From assembly GCA_964006375.1 (NCBI GenBank), contig OZ023267.1:21635739-21699738 (forward strand): a stretch of DNA of 64,000 nt. Direction: 5' to 3'. The position numbers and the translations under genes are program-made. Positions within the stretch are counted from its first letter, which is position 1. Every line of letters starts with the position of its first letter. The DNA comes from Tillus elongatus (Eukaryota > Arthropoda > Insecta > Coleoptera > Cleridae). Positions 42,486-54,880 of this stretch are shown here, piece after piece. A model generated the notes under the pieces. That model was given only the letters and a program-made list of their open reading frames with translations. It was not told the DNA's origin and searched no databases.

Positions 42486-43439
42486 ATTTTAGTGCCACCA
42501 AATGTCAGAGAACACGCAATACCAAAATATTGTATGTGTTAAACAAAATCTATTAAATGTTACAGACAACGCTTATCTTTTCATGGCGCAAAAACTTCAA
42601 AAAGTACCAGAAAGATTACTTTGAAAATTTTATAACTTTTCTCCTGTAAATGTCAAACTGGAGATTTGAAACGTGTAAATTAGTATAGCTATTGCGGTTT
42701 ATAAATGGTAAATATTGCATAAAATGTATATTAGAATGTACTAGATTTATCTTAATCTCCTAATTTATTAAAATAGTTGCAAAATCTGCCTCCAAAGACC
42801 TTACTTATTACTAGTAAATAACTTAATACCATTATCGGTTATCTACATTTAATTGCAGAGTCTGCTACAAGCCTTACCGTGGTGCAACGATTAGATGATT
42901 GCCTGATGATCGAAGGGACGCGGGTTCAAATCTCACCGCTAACTTAATTTTTCGTTCAACTTTTTTTTAATACTTTTTTTTATCTTTGACTCAATTTTAA
43001 CGTTATCTGATCAGATTATGTAATTCCAATTTTTTTAGCAATTTTTTGTTGAAAATGTTTAATTCAAGCTTAATGGCAGCTATTGTTCTCCTTAGTTGGT
43101 AAAACTGTTCAATATTTAACATAGACGTAGACGTTTGTGACATCAGAAAAGGTTGTTTTCTTATCTACAACCGGATTCTATTTTTATAGCATCCACAGGC
43201 AAAAGCATTTTCTTTGTGAAGCCACAGAAAAAGTATCTAGTTTTGTATTTAGATCAGATTATGTATATTTTTTAATTTATTTCTATTAGCAAATTTTCGT
43301 GCAAACACATTATTTTATTTTCAATTTTAATTACAGATTAGGTTTATAATTTGAATTTTATGTATTCTTTTAGCAAAATTTTGTGTAAAAATATTTAGCC
43401 AAATTTGATGCCTGCTTTCATTAAAAAAAGACATATTTG
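42486..43439. other. Mostly featureless AT-rich sequence with one tRNA-like patch
   Basis: Except for the tRNA-like sequence at 42871-42945 I see no element or gene. Confidence 0.5.
42871..42945 (+). other. tRNA-like sequence, possible SINE head
   Basis: TGGTGCAACGA (42880-42890) fits the RNA polymerase III A box and GGTTCAAATC (42923-42932) the B box, 33 bp apart as in tRNAs. The arms do not fold into a good cloverleaf and no CCA-proximal stem pairs, so a functional tRNA is unlikely. T-rich sequence follows. Confidence 0.45.
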
Positions 43440-43500
43440 TTACAAAAACATTTTAATGAAAATTCACTACCATAACGCATTTGCTACGCCCAGACTTTTC
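43440..43500 (-). repeat. Isolated inverted terminus of the GTCTGG family
   Basis: On the minus strand it reads GTCTGGGCGTAGCAAATGCG followed by GGTAGTGAATTTTCAT, matching the ends at 2491 and 40868. It could be the far end of a larger element that starts at 40868. Confidence 0.65.
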
Positions 43501-44380
43501 CTGATTTTCAGAGGACGCAAAGTTATGGGTTACCTTGTACTTGTTCATTAATTCTAACGCTAAATTCGATTTGTGGGTTTTGAGCATATGACGAATCTTA
43601 TCTGTAGTTATATAAATAAATATATTACCATGAATAGTAAAAAAAGGTAATATCTTCAACCAGAATAAGACGTTATTTGTGAAAAACTCAATTCAATTTT
43701 TAAAAGCTTTTTGTTCCATTTTAGTTAAAAAACAAGATAATATTTGTTTTCAATTAGTATCTACATATTTTCGATAATATTACAGAAACTTGTTTTCATT
43801 ATGATAAAAAGTATGTTTGTCTAAAAGCATAATTAGGTTTTCTTGTTATCGAGCTAAACTTTTTAAGGATGATATTGCGGATTTTTTTAAAGAACTTTTT
43901 TCATGTAATACAACGTTTTACAATTTTGCGATCTTACAGTCTTTTTTCTGTGTATAAAATAACTCTATGTTTATGGTTGCCGAAAGTGGCAGCACCATCA
44001 GTGTTGCAAACGTAGGGAGCTATAATATAGAGGTGTCCCGTAATTAATACGCTACATAGTTGCAATAGATTTCTGAAGTCAAAATTTTCTTATTTAAGCA
44101 AACTTACATCTGTCCACGTGTTGATAATAAAAGTGGTATATATGGTATCAAAAATAAAATTCCAAAACTCACTCTTTTCTGCAATTTGATACAATTTTCC
44201 AAATAAAAATACAAAAACATGTAGAACATTTTTCGGGTGCCAAATCGCATTGCATTCTTAGATTTTATCCAGCTTCTAGAGGGCACTGCGTATCCTACAT
44301 TTATTCCCTTTGAACTTTTTAGGGCATTTTTATTTAAAAAATTCACTAATACAGAGGTATCGATGGTGAAACTCTGCAAA
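43501..44380. other. No gene recognised
   Basis: AT-rich. Short open frames at 43453-43659 and 44104-44379 (minus) show no recognisable motif. Confidence 0.5.
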
Positions 44381-44875
<495 letters not shown>

Positions 44876-45234
44876 ATCATTTCAATATTTTGTTTGATTA
44901 GAAATTGGTGCTTTGTTTTTTATTCTTTATTAAAAAGGCATGTTATTCTAGTTTCACTTAAGTTAATCGTTTCCAAGTTTTTTGGTTGAAATGTTCTATG
45001 TAGCAACCATTCAAGTTAAGTATTGAGTTTGCCAGACCGTATGATCGAGATCTATTATTAACTATATAATCTGATTTTACTGTTAACAATAAGCATTAGA
45101 TTTAAGATATTCTAGATGGTCTTTTTACAAAACCTTAAGCAAAATAAGTTACATTTAATAATAGTGTTCAGTTTGTTAATATTTGAGTTTTTATAAATGA
45201 TTTTGAATGTAACTAACAAATATTATCATTGGGA
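44876..45234. other. No recognisable feature
   Basis: AT-rich sequence upstream of a LINE fragment, possibly its eroded 5' part. Confidence 0.5.
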
Positions 45235-45848
45235 AAGAGAGAGACACCATTCAAATAGCTGAAACATTTGCTACGTATTTCAACAGCATTTATATTTTGC
45301 CAACCGTGAATAACATTCCTTTATACAATTTGAGTTTCAATTTTGATTCAAATACTTTAATTGATATCCCCTTTGTTACACCAGAAGATATAGTTCGGGC
45401 CTTCAAAAAGTTGCATGATAAATTCACTTCGGGTCCCGATATGATACCTTCTTCTTTGATAAATGATTGTGCGCACGTTCTGGGGTCTCCGCTCGCTACA
45501 ATTGTAAACTCATCAGTCTTTACAAGTTCGTTTCCATACTTATGGAAAAAGCCAAGAAATAGTACCACTAATTTGGATCTACGGTCTAGCTGAATGTGCC
45601 GGAGCTATTTGATACCAACGATAGACAGAAAACATTCCACCTCCATTATAATTGGAGAATTGTCGCCAATTCAAAAATGCCGTTTTCTCGATTAATTATT
45701 CCGCGCTAAGAAAATGCCCGGTGCTAAAAAGTCATTATCCAACTTGTATGACGGAATATATTTCTAATGTCATAGATAGTAAAGGTCAGGTCGACGTGCT
45801 ATACATGGATACTTCAGAGGCCTTTAAACAAGTAGATCATCGGTTTTT
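45235..45848 (+). pseudogene. Jockey/CR1-like LINE RT fragment, interrupted
   Basis: Reads ETFATYFNSI, VTPEDIVRAFKKLHDKFTSG, PDMIPSSLINDCAHVLGSPL and SSFPYLWKK, the region before RT motif 1. After a deletion it reads VIDSKGQVDVLYMDTSEAFK and QVDHR, which is motif A with S and K changes (normally DFSKAFDQVDH). The frame stops where the oppositely oriented LINE at 45850 begins. Confidence 0.83.
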
Positions 45849-45849
45849 T

Positions 45850-48352
45850 TCTTTTTTTTTAAAAATAAATTTCAACAACACACCACAATGGCTTACAGCC
45901 TAAATACTATCGTACCGTGGGTGTCGTCAAGGAAGAAAGAGGCAACTTGTTAATTCTGGATTTGAAGGTTTGGAGGTACGGAGGAGAAGGAAAAACATGT
46001 GCCGGCAGGGAATTCCACAACTTGGAAGTCCTCGGGACATAAGAGCGGGCATAACAAGATGTTCTATGTCTGGTGACCTGGACAGTAAAAGGATACATTC
46101 GCTCTGTTCCCCTGGTAGATCTGTTGGGGGCAGCAGGTGGAGGAACTATGGAATAAAGCTCCTCTGAGCAGTGCTCGTGCAGATATCTATAAAAAAGAGA
46201 GAGATGTCATCAACGACACGTCAGTGGACAAGGGATGGCAGCCTTTGGGTGAGAGTAGGGTTACGGATGAGACGTATAGATCTCTTCTGAATGGAGTCCA
46301 GGATAGCAAGTGTAGAAGCGGCAGCGGCACCCCAGATGTGGGAGCAGTATTCGAGGTTTGGCTTTATTTGTGATGTATGTAAGCTATAGAGAGTAGCTGG
46401 TAAAAAGTATTTGCGCGTATGGAAGAGGAAACCTAATTTCTTAGCAGCCGCTTCTGCAATTGATGTGACATGTTGGTGCCAATTGAGATTTCGATCCACA
46501 GAAATGCCAACAAGTGAAAAAAACTCACTCCGAATAACTTGGTTGTTCATTGTGATGAGTCTAGGGCTAGTTTATCTCTTATGAGATAGAAAGCAAGACT
46601 GAGATTTGGTGGAGTTGAATTGTACAAGATTTCTACTTCCCCAGTCTAATATTTTTTGGAGATCCACAGAGACAGAACCCTCCATTAGTCTGCGATCTTC
46701 ATCTAATTGGGCTAAAGAGACAGGCTTAGAATATTGTATATTTGAGTGGAGGGTGCTGTCGTCCGCGTAACTGTGAACTGGGTTGGATGTGCTAGAGAGG
46801 AGGTCATTGATGTGGAGAAGAAACAAAGTAGGGGCTAAAGCTGAACCTTGATGAACTCCTGCATTAATTGGATACAGTTTACAGGAATGGCCATCCACGA
46901 CAATAGAAATGCTCCGGTTGGAGAGGAAATTTGCTGTCCAGAGAGAAAGTTTTGGTGGTAGACGATAGGCCAGAAGTTTACTAAGCAGCGCTGCGTGTCA
47001 GACCTGGTAAAATGCTTTGGATATGTCCAGAGCGACAATCTGGGATTCACCTTGTAGTTCCATAGACTTGTTCCAAGAATGGGTGACAAAGGAAAGGAGG
47101 TTGGCCGTTGATCTGCGCTAACGGAATCCATACTGCCTGTTGTGGATTATACTCTTTTTCCAGAAGTTTTAGTAATTTGGTGTTTATATACTTTTGCATC
47201 ACTTTAGAGACGACTGAAAGGAGAGAAATAGGCATGTAGTTGCTAGGAATCGCTTTGGATCCTTTGTTGGGGACGGGTTGTACTCGAGCAGTTTTCCAGT
47301 TACTAGGGAATATGCCTCTATTGTAAGATGTCTAAAATAGACGAGTCAGGACAGGAGCAAGTTCTGGGATCTCGTCAAGGCCAAAGGCTTTCTTGTTACT
47401 AAGAAAAGAGAGAATCGTTCGTACCTTTTAACTTTGAAAACGATATCCGTCATTTTCTGCACGACATTGGGGACTGTTGGTGGTTAAACATTTGGAGGTG
47501 CGTTGAGAGTAGATTTGCCGGCGAACAACGAGGCAAAAAGTTCAGCCTTGTCCAAGGCGGTAGAAACAATTTCAACCCCTCAAACAAGATGTGGGAACGT
47601 GCTCTTGCAAAAATTATTTCCAATAGATTTAGCAAGAGTCCTGAAGGGTTTGCTGCCGTTGGAGATTGAGAGGACTTGGTTTTTGATGTGGTTATTAAAC
47701 GAGTTTTTTGCCTTAGAAAGACATAGCGATTTCTTGTGTCGTTAAATGCTTGACCGTTTTCTTGACTGGGATTGTGTAGAAGCGTTTTGTGAGATTTGAC
47801 CTTTTCATGTCTCGTCTTGTCACAATATTTAGAAAACCAGGGCTTTTGAGTGGCTGAAGAGGTTTTCTGTATACATGAAATAAATAATTCAATGCCAGCT
47901 TGGATAATTTCGGTGACGTTTTGTGAGATATCAGAGAGGTCAGGATGAGAGAAGCAAACAGACGCCCATGGAAATGAGGAAAAGTAATCCCGCATATCGT
48001 CCGAGTTCGCGGAGTTGTAGTGCCAAACGATACGTGGGTGTGATGACTGTGTGACCTCGGGTGGCATTGCGCAGGAAGCAGTGACCATGCCGTGGTCTGA
48101 GCGACCAAGGGGGGCGATGACTGTTGTCTTACAGCATTCAAGTTTTGTAGTAAGAAGGATGTCCAAGGGATTTGAGCTGTGTGTTGGGATGCGAGGAAAG
48201 TAATTAGGTTGCTGAACCATATTGGCTCAAGAATAGCTGACTGCAAAGGCCTTCGCTGCTCTCCCTTGTGGATCGGTTTTTGAAGATCCTAGCCATTCCT
48301 TATTATGGACATTGAAGTCACCAAGAGTAGTGACCTCGGAGGAGGAGTCACC
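45850..48352 (-). pseudogene. Jockey/CR1-like LINE, family A copy 3 (endonuclease C-terminus to tail)
   Basis: The longest copy of this family here. From the 5' side on the minus strand: LGDFNVHNKEWLGSSKTDPQ and SNPLDILLTT of the AP endonuclease, with APLGRSDHGMV holding the SDH motif; linker (47713-47450); RT with MPISLLSVVSKVMQKYINTK, a motif A region, INAGVHQGSALAPTLFLLHI and HSYADDSTLHS (both catalytic D kept); then the thumb and FVPRTSKLWNSLPAHVFPSP. It ends with an A-rich tail at about 45850. At least six frameshifts or stops break it. The 5' end is truncated within the endonuclease near 48352. Confidence 0.9.
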
Positions 48353-49900
48353 TGTGTACGTCGTGTGTAGTACATTCAAAGTGAAAACTCAATTATTTGT
48401 TGTTGTCCTTACTAACACAGGAAAAAATGTTATGCCATCCACACCGCACATGGTCATAGCTGTCAATGCGGTTTATCAATTAAATAATATTTGGTTTACA
48501 CAGCTCTCTAGGAGCCAGAAAAAAAGAGTGAATCAATTGTAGGTTGCGATTAAAGGAACCTTATTTTAACAATTTTTGTTTTCCATGTCGAAAGGAAAGA
48601 CAATTTAATAATTTTAAATGCGACACCCTGTATGTTCTTTTCATTATTATGATTGATTATGCTGAGGTAAGTTTGCTCTTAAGTCGTGACATTTTGACAT
48701 TAGAAATCTGCTCTATGGCCTAGTAACCCTGTCAGATTGGTTTTTGACGACGAAAAGACTCCTGTTCTAACCATGTTAGTTTTTCCTTATATTGTCACTT
48801 TTAGTTGCAAAAGTGATTGGAATGAACCTGTGTTTTAAAGTTTTGGATATAATTTATAAAAGTGATAATATATTATACTAATACGCAAATGTACGATAAT
48901 AAATATAAATGAAGAATGGCAAGTTTTTGTTTTATAGTTTGTTAAAAAATCAATACTTTGATTAATTACAGAAAATTAGTGTAATGCAATTTTAATTAAG
49001 TACATAGATCATTTATGTAAAACCATGTGAACAAGAACATAGTAAAAAGTAGTTCAAATTCAAAAAAAGTGTTTTTCATAATTTGCTACAACCTTTGCAG
49101 CCTTTACTTATAATTTTTAATCAATTTTAGTTTGATAATTAGCTAAGTTATATTTTTTCATCCTATAGAAATAACATTGGTTGAAAACGCTTCAAACAAA
49201 GCTTGGTCTTACCTTTTGAACAATTAAATAGAAATCAAGTCCACATAATGAAAATATTTAGTAAGTATCTACCATAAATGCATCAAAAAATTTCAAGTTA
49301 AACAATTAATTGATAAATTTTCTATGAGCGAAGCACAGTCAAGCTTAACGTTTTTTATTTATCATTTATGACATTTATAGTATCTAAAATTGTGGCTCCA
49401 ATTTTCTGTTATTAATCCATTATCGTAAAACCTTATTGCTAGTATTTGTAGTAATCTACAGGTGACAAGTGGCAGAAATAAGCAAATAAATAATTGTATT
49501 AGAAACGAAACATTAGAAGAAAACATATTAAACCTTTCATTGCTTTTTCCTGCAAGAAGTTCAGTGAGGGGTGGGGTATGTTGAGATCTGGTTAGTCAAG
49601 ATATCGAACTTTCCAACATTCACACTGACATATCTGAGGTATATGTCAGGTTCTCTTGGCTATCTAGATCTTTCTGGTGACATGATATAATGATGAAGTA
49701 TACTTACGTGATGAATTTGATTGTTTGGAAGCATCATGCATTACGCGTTGGCACAACCATAACACAGCCATACCAAAGCATCAGAGCAGAGAAATTTAGG
49801 GAAAAGAGAAAAACAATTTACGTCAATACATTTCCTTGCATTGATCTCAGGTCAGTTAAACCATATGTCGCATTTTCATTTAAAATACACATACAACATT
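48353..49900. other. No gene recognised; one mariner-like terminal word
   Basis: AT-rich. CACCCTGTA occurs at 48624-48632 without a partner. An open frame at 49690-49926 (plus, 78 codons, starting MMKYTYVMNLIVWKHHALRV) is not recognised. Confidence 0.5.
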
Positions 49901-49905
49901 GGTAC

Positions 49906-49962
49906 TTTGATCTAAGTAACATGTGATATTAACATATTTTTTTGTTTTCCGATATATCAATG
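49906..49962 (+). repeat. Left direct repeat flanking the 50-kb element
   Basis: TTTGATCTAAGTAACATGTG and about 35 further bases recur at 51568-51624 with a few changes. The two copies directly flank the inverted ends of the element between them. Confidence 0.8.
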
Positions 49963-50936
49963 TAGTACAGGCAATAGAGGAGCCCGTTACTCTTATCCAT
50001 AATGCACTAAACTACAAGAGTTATTTTTTTTGATATATAGGTTCAGAATTACGTACTGAATGTAAAAATACAAAATCCTTACAAATTAGGAGGGCGGAAG
50101 TGCCGCCATTTTGAGAAAAACCGTTTCGGCCTATATTTCCGTAACCGTGCACTTTAAGCCAAAAATGCTAATGACCTTTATTGTAGATAATTATATTTCT
50201 CATCTTTTTTGTAAAATAATTTTTTTTGTATCACTCTCCGTTTACAACTTATACTACTATTAGCATTCATTTATTGACTTTTTTACCTATATATTTGTTA
50301 ATAATTATTTAAAAAATAAAATGCTTATAACTTAACTTTTTAACCGACAAATTGTCTACAATTTTTACTTAATACTTTTTTTTCTAAAATCAATATTTTC
50401 AAAGTTATAACGCGTTAAATGTTGCACTTTTCTATCGACAAATTTTTCTGGAAATATTTTAGTAAAATGAAGGACAATGACGGTTGAAGCTAAGACTTCA
50501 GACTTTGTAAAACATTCTTCTTGAGACATTTTCTTTCCATAGCTTATATTAGTTTCAGGTTCTTTGCTTAAATGTTGCCAATTTTGACGTTTTAATTCGC
50601 GACTTTGACGTTTTGAGGAAAACCTCAATTTATTTTTCTTTAAATGACTGTAACTTTTTTGTCTTTGAACCTACGGACTTAAATTTTAGTAGGTAATTTA
50701 CCAATAATGACATAAAATCATGTACCAAATTTAGTTGCCTTTACTTTGTTATTTCCGGAGATATGATTTTTTTTCGAAAGAAAACACAAAATTTTCCAGG
50801 AAAACCTGGGCCGATTTTCTTGGCTAACGAACTTATCCAAGCCACTTACAGGAGAAAGGTATTTACCAAATTTAATTAAAATCGGCCCATTAGTTTTTGA
50901 GTTATCGGTGTGATACATACATACATACATAAATAC

Positions 50937-51031
<95 letters not shown>

Positions 51032-51567
51032 AAACTGACCCCGCATTTGTGTACTAGGGGGCATAATTAGCGCCTATTTCAATTTTTTTTCAAAATTCAA
51101 AAGTCGGGGTCTCCTCATTAGTTAATTTTTTTAAAGAAAATGCACTAATAATAGTTTTAGAAAAAAAAATTTTAAGTAAAAGTTGTGGCAAATTTGTCTA
51201 TTGAAAAGTTAAGGTATAAGCATTTTATTTTTTAAACAATTATTAACAAAGATATAGGTAAAAAATCAATAAATGAATGCTAATAGTCGTATAAGTTGTA
51301 AACGGTGAGTGATACAAAATTTTTTTATTTACAAAAAAAGATGAAAAATACAATTATCTACAATAAAGGTCATTACCATTTTTGGTCTAAAGTGCACGGT
51401 TACGGAGATATAGGTCGAAACGCTTTTTCTCAAAATGGCGGCACTTCCGCCCTCCTAGTTTGTAAGGATTTTGTGTTTTTACATTCAGTACGTAATTCTG
51501 AACCTATCTATCAAAAAAAAAACTCCTGTAGTTTAATGCAGAAAAAAATTCTCTATTGCCTGTACTA
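49963..51567. mobile_element. (TA)n-centred element, most complete copy, with terminal inverted repeats over 300 bp
   Basis: The ends TAGTACAGGCAATAGAG (49963) and inverse CTCTATTGCCTGTACTA (to 51567) continue inward as matching arms to about 50345 and 51200: GTTCAGAATTACGTACTGAA, CAAAATCCTTACAAAT, GGAGGGCGGAAGTGCCGCCA, CCGTAACCGTGCACTTTA and AGCATTCATTTATTGA each occur with their inverse. The centre carries CCAATTTTGACGTTTT, TTATCGGTGTGATACATAC, a (TA)n tract and GAAACTGACCCCGCATTTG. There is no transposase, so it must be moved in trans if it moves at all. Confidence 0.82.
50939..51029. repeat. (TA)n microsatellite
   Basis: About 91 bp in the centre of the element at 49963-51567, preceded by (CATA)n. 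Confidence 0.97.
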
Positions 51568-51624
51568 TTTGATCTAAGTAACATGTGATATTAACATATT
51601 TTTTGTTTTCCCATATATATGAAT
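51568..51624 (+). repeat. Right direct repeat flanking the 50-kb element
   Basis: Copy of 49906-49962, starting TTTGATCTAAGTAACATGTG immediately after the terminal inverted repeat. Confidence 0.8.
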
Positions 51625-52149
51625 AACCAAGTTTCTAAGTTACATCGTAATAGTGCTTTCATAATGAGAGCGACAAGTTTACTAAAATCACGGTAAAGTT
51701 TTTTTTGCAGAAACGTTCGAAAAGGTCATCTAAGATTATCACTTGCTAATCAACTACAGTCAGCGGAAAAATTATGGAATAAATTCATTAAAATTTGAGC
51801 GATTTGCGTTTTGACGGAGTGCTCAGACACGTCAACTCTATTTTTCAAAATACACATTTTTGCATAAAATTGACGTTTCTCCCACTCCTGCGTTGTAAAT
51901 ATGATGTCATCGCCATTTTTTTTAAATGAAAACCCGCTTTTTAGTTGTGATAGACCATTGAATTGTCTACACAGACCATCAACATTTTGATATCTCACGT
52001 TGAAAGTCATATAAAGACTGGAAAATATAAACTCTATTAACCAATTAATAAAAGATAACGAATAAGATAAGATTATGTCCTGTATACAAAATTTTCATAA
52101 TTGTATTCACAAGCAGATACTACGTCATTGTCAAATGAATGTTATTCTT
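51625..52149. other. No gene recognised
   Basis: A minus-strand frame of 86 codons (52010-51750) ends near ACAGTCAGCGGAAAAATTAT, which resembles a Tc1-type terminus. No partner end or motif is found. Confidence 0.35.
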
Positions 52150-53275
52150 ATAAACCCAAATCACCACAACACAAAATGTCTGCAAAGAATATTTAACTTT
52201 AACAAACCTTTGTATCAAACAAAAATTTTTTAATTCAACAATGCATTTTTTTTAACAAACCCAAGGCACGGCAATGGGCCCCTATCGCCATTTATTGCAG
52301 GCCTTTTCATGAGCAGATTTGAAAACGATCTTGAAAGTGAAAGTGGCTATTTTCCTAGAGTGTGGTTTCGTTACGTGGATGATATTTTCGCAGTGTTTAG
52401 TATTTGCAAAATAGAAGATTTTATTGCCAAATTAAACAATAATTGATTCTATAAAATGTACCCACGAATTAGAAATTAATAATAAATTACCCTTTCTAGA
52501 TGTACTAGTTATCAAGAATAAAGATACTTTAGAATTCGATGTCTATAGAAAGGAAACCACCACTATAAGATACGTTCCGAACGTCTCACATCATACGTAC
52601 GCACAAAAAAAGGCCAGTCTGATTTTTTTAGTAAATCGGTAAATTAATTTTCCTTTAAACAAAAGTAGATATACCAAAAAATTAAATTATATTAAGAACG
52701 TGGCCGAATATAACGGAAACACTGCTTGCCTGGTGGAAACATTAATCAAGAAGCAGAAAACAAAGAAAATGTTGACGGAATCAACGACGTTTAGAAGAGA
52801 GAAATCAGAAAAAAACTTTGTTTGCTTACCATTTGAACCTCGAATCACGAGTGGTCTAGATATTATTTTAAAAAAGTTAACTTACAGATAATATTTCCGA
52901 CAAAAAATACCTTAAAAAACTTGATAGGTAACCCAAAAGACAAGGATAGCACGGACAAAATGTCGGGAATTTATGAAATAAGTTGTAAAGATTGTAATAT
53001 TAAGTACGTCAGACAAACAAAAAGATCGATTGGAATAAGATTCGAAGAACAACACCCAATTACGTTACGGTACTATAGATAAATCTTCCGTCGCCCGACA
53101 TATCTGGGATAATAATCATCACATTAATCAAGATAATCTGAAATTAATAAAAAATGTTAGATAACCAGGACAGCTAAACTCTTTCGAGAGTATTGCGAAA
53201 TATAGTTACAACAAAAAATGTATGAACGTTTCACCATCGCCGATTACGAGTCACCTGATCGATTGCTTCGTTAAA
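52150..53275 (+). pseudogene. Penelope-like element copy 2: RT with YVDD and GIY-YIG
   Basis: Begins with AACCCAAATCACCACAACAC, the terminal-module word. RT blocks: PLSPFIAGLFMSRFEND, then FPRVWFRYVDDIFAVF with the catalytic YVDD. After a frameshift comes LPFLDVLVIKNKDTLEFDVY, then ASLIFLVNR and NVAEYNGNTACLVETLIKKQ. A GIY-YIG core follows near 52960: MSGIYEISCKDCNIKYVRQT, where the usual G before QT is R. At least four frameshifts are present. No right arm is seen. Confidence 0.87.
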
Positions 53276-53465
53276 TAAAATTCTTACGTTTCAACTCGTC
53301 CTAAAGATAACATAAGAATACAGATAGTTCCTCCAAAGGAAACTATGTTAATTTAGTTGTCGTTGAACCTTTCCAAAATTACTAGAGATGGACACCTTTT
53401 AGATAAGTTAGTAGAGACAGTGCAAAGACCTCGTCCGACAATAAAAATACAATACACTGCAGAAT
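53276..53465. other. Junction between Penelope-like copy and transposase relic
   Basis: No motif recognised. The mariner-type left terminus should lie here but cannot be identified. Confidence 0.4.
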
Positions 53466-54880
53466 TTGCCTGCGATTAGCGCACAACGAAAAAGTGGATA
53501 TGTTATTAGTTTATGGTGAATCTTAAAAGAACCCTAGAAGAGTAGTTCAGTTATACGCCCAGAAATACCCTCAACGTGTTATTCCAAGCTTGAAAATATT
53601 TGAAAGACTAACGCAATTTACATGCAAATAATAAGGCATTTTCTTCTTGAAAGGGAAGAAAAATTGCGAGAAGGGTCAATTATAACAATACTGTTGCCAC
53701 TGTTTTGCAGTATTTTGAAGACCATTCAAGGAACTCGATTCGGCAAGCCTGTCGGAGTTGAAATTAAAATTTCGGTACGGAAAATTTTGAAAGAAAATGG
53801 TTATCACGATTATAAACTTCATAACTTAGAACACTTGTCAGATCAACATCAACAAGGAATAATTAATTATATTGTCCAAGTGATGGTACACTTGATCAGT
53901 GACAATCGTTTTATCAGCATGTGTTGTGGACGGACGAAAGCTGTTTTGTTAGTAACGGTAAGCCCAATAAAAAATCAAGTATATTTGGACTACTGAAAAT
54001 CCACTTTTTGTCAATCCGATTGAAAATAAAGGACACTTCGGAATTAACGTTTGGTGTGGTATTATTAACGGGCATTTGATTGGTCCATATTTTCACTAAG
54101 GAATTTTACTTAGTGAGCGATATTCGCAATTTCTCCAAGAACAACTTCCTGTGCTGCTTGAAAATGTGCTAATACAACTGTGAGCAAACATGTGTTTCCA
54201 ACATGACGGAGCTCCACCGCATTAAGCAAGAATTGTCCAACAATATTTAAATGAAACTTACGGAGAAAAATGGATAGGTATACATAGAACGATACAGTGG
54301 CCGCCTAAATCACCGGACTTGACCCACTAGACTTCCTCTTGTGGGGAGCTTTGAAAAATAAAATTTACAGAACACCATCTGTTAACTTGGATCGTTTAAA
54401 AGAAAAAATCAGACATGCTTGCGATGAAATGTCTAGAGAAATGTTTCATAAGGCTTCAGTGCGAGAAGTATGGCGGAGATTGGATAAGTGTTTATAAGTA
54501 GGAGGTGCTCACATTAAAAATTTGTTACAATGATTGCCTACATACTTTGTGTATTGCTGTGGTAAAAGTAGTAACATATAATGTGTTTTATAACATTAAA
54601 TTATTAAATAACTTTTTAACCGAAAGACAGCAATTTTTTTCTTTACATAATTTGTTCAGAAAAAATAGTTTTTTTAGATATGTCAAAATAATGGGTATGT
54701 TTCTGAGAAAAAAATTCGATGATGTCATTACTTCAGTTTCCAGACATCCAAAAATATGCAAATTTGGCTTAAAATGGACCCTACTCAATCGCATTTGAGA
54801 ACCTCTTTTTAGATTTTTTTCCATCGCTTTTCCTTTTCTTAAAATAGAGCCGGGACATCGAGCTTCGCTCACCCTGTACA
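53466..54880 (+). pseudogene. Mariner-superfamily transposase, most complete copy
   Basis: The N-terminus near 53485 reads NEKVDMLLVYGES and VQLYAQKYPQRVIPSLKIFE, the DUF4817-like helix-turn-helix. In the middle an open stretch (53622-53996) contains GVEIKISVRKILKENGYHDY and, across a frame change, VLWTDESCFVSNGKPN (first catalytic D). Later blocks: FGINVWCGIINGHLIGPYFH (frame joined), MTELHRI where relatives have QDGAPPH, WPPKSPDLT and PLDFLLWGALKNKIYRTP with the third D region, ending VWRRLDKCL. CACCCTGTA (54870-54878) marks the probable right terminus. Stops and small indels are spread over the length. Confidence 0.85.
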
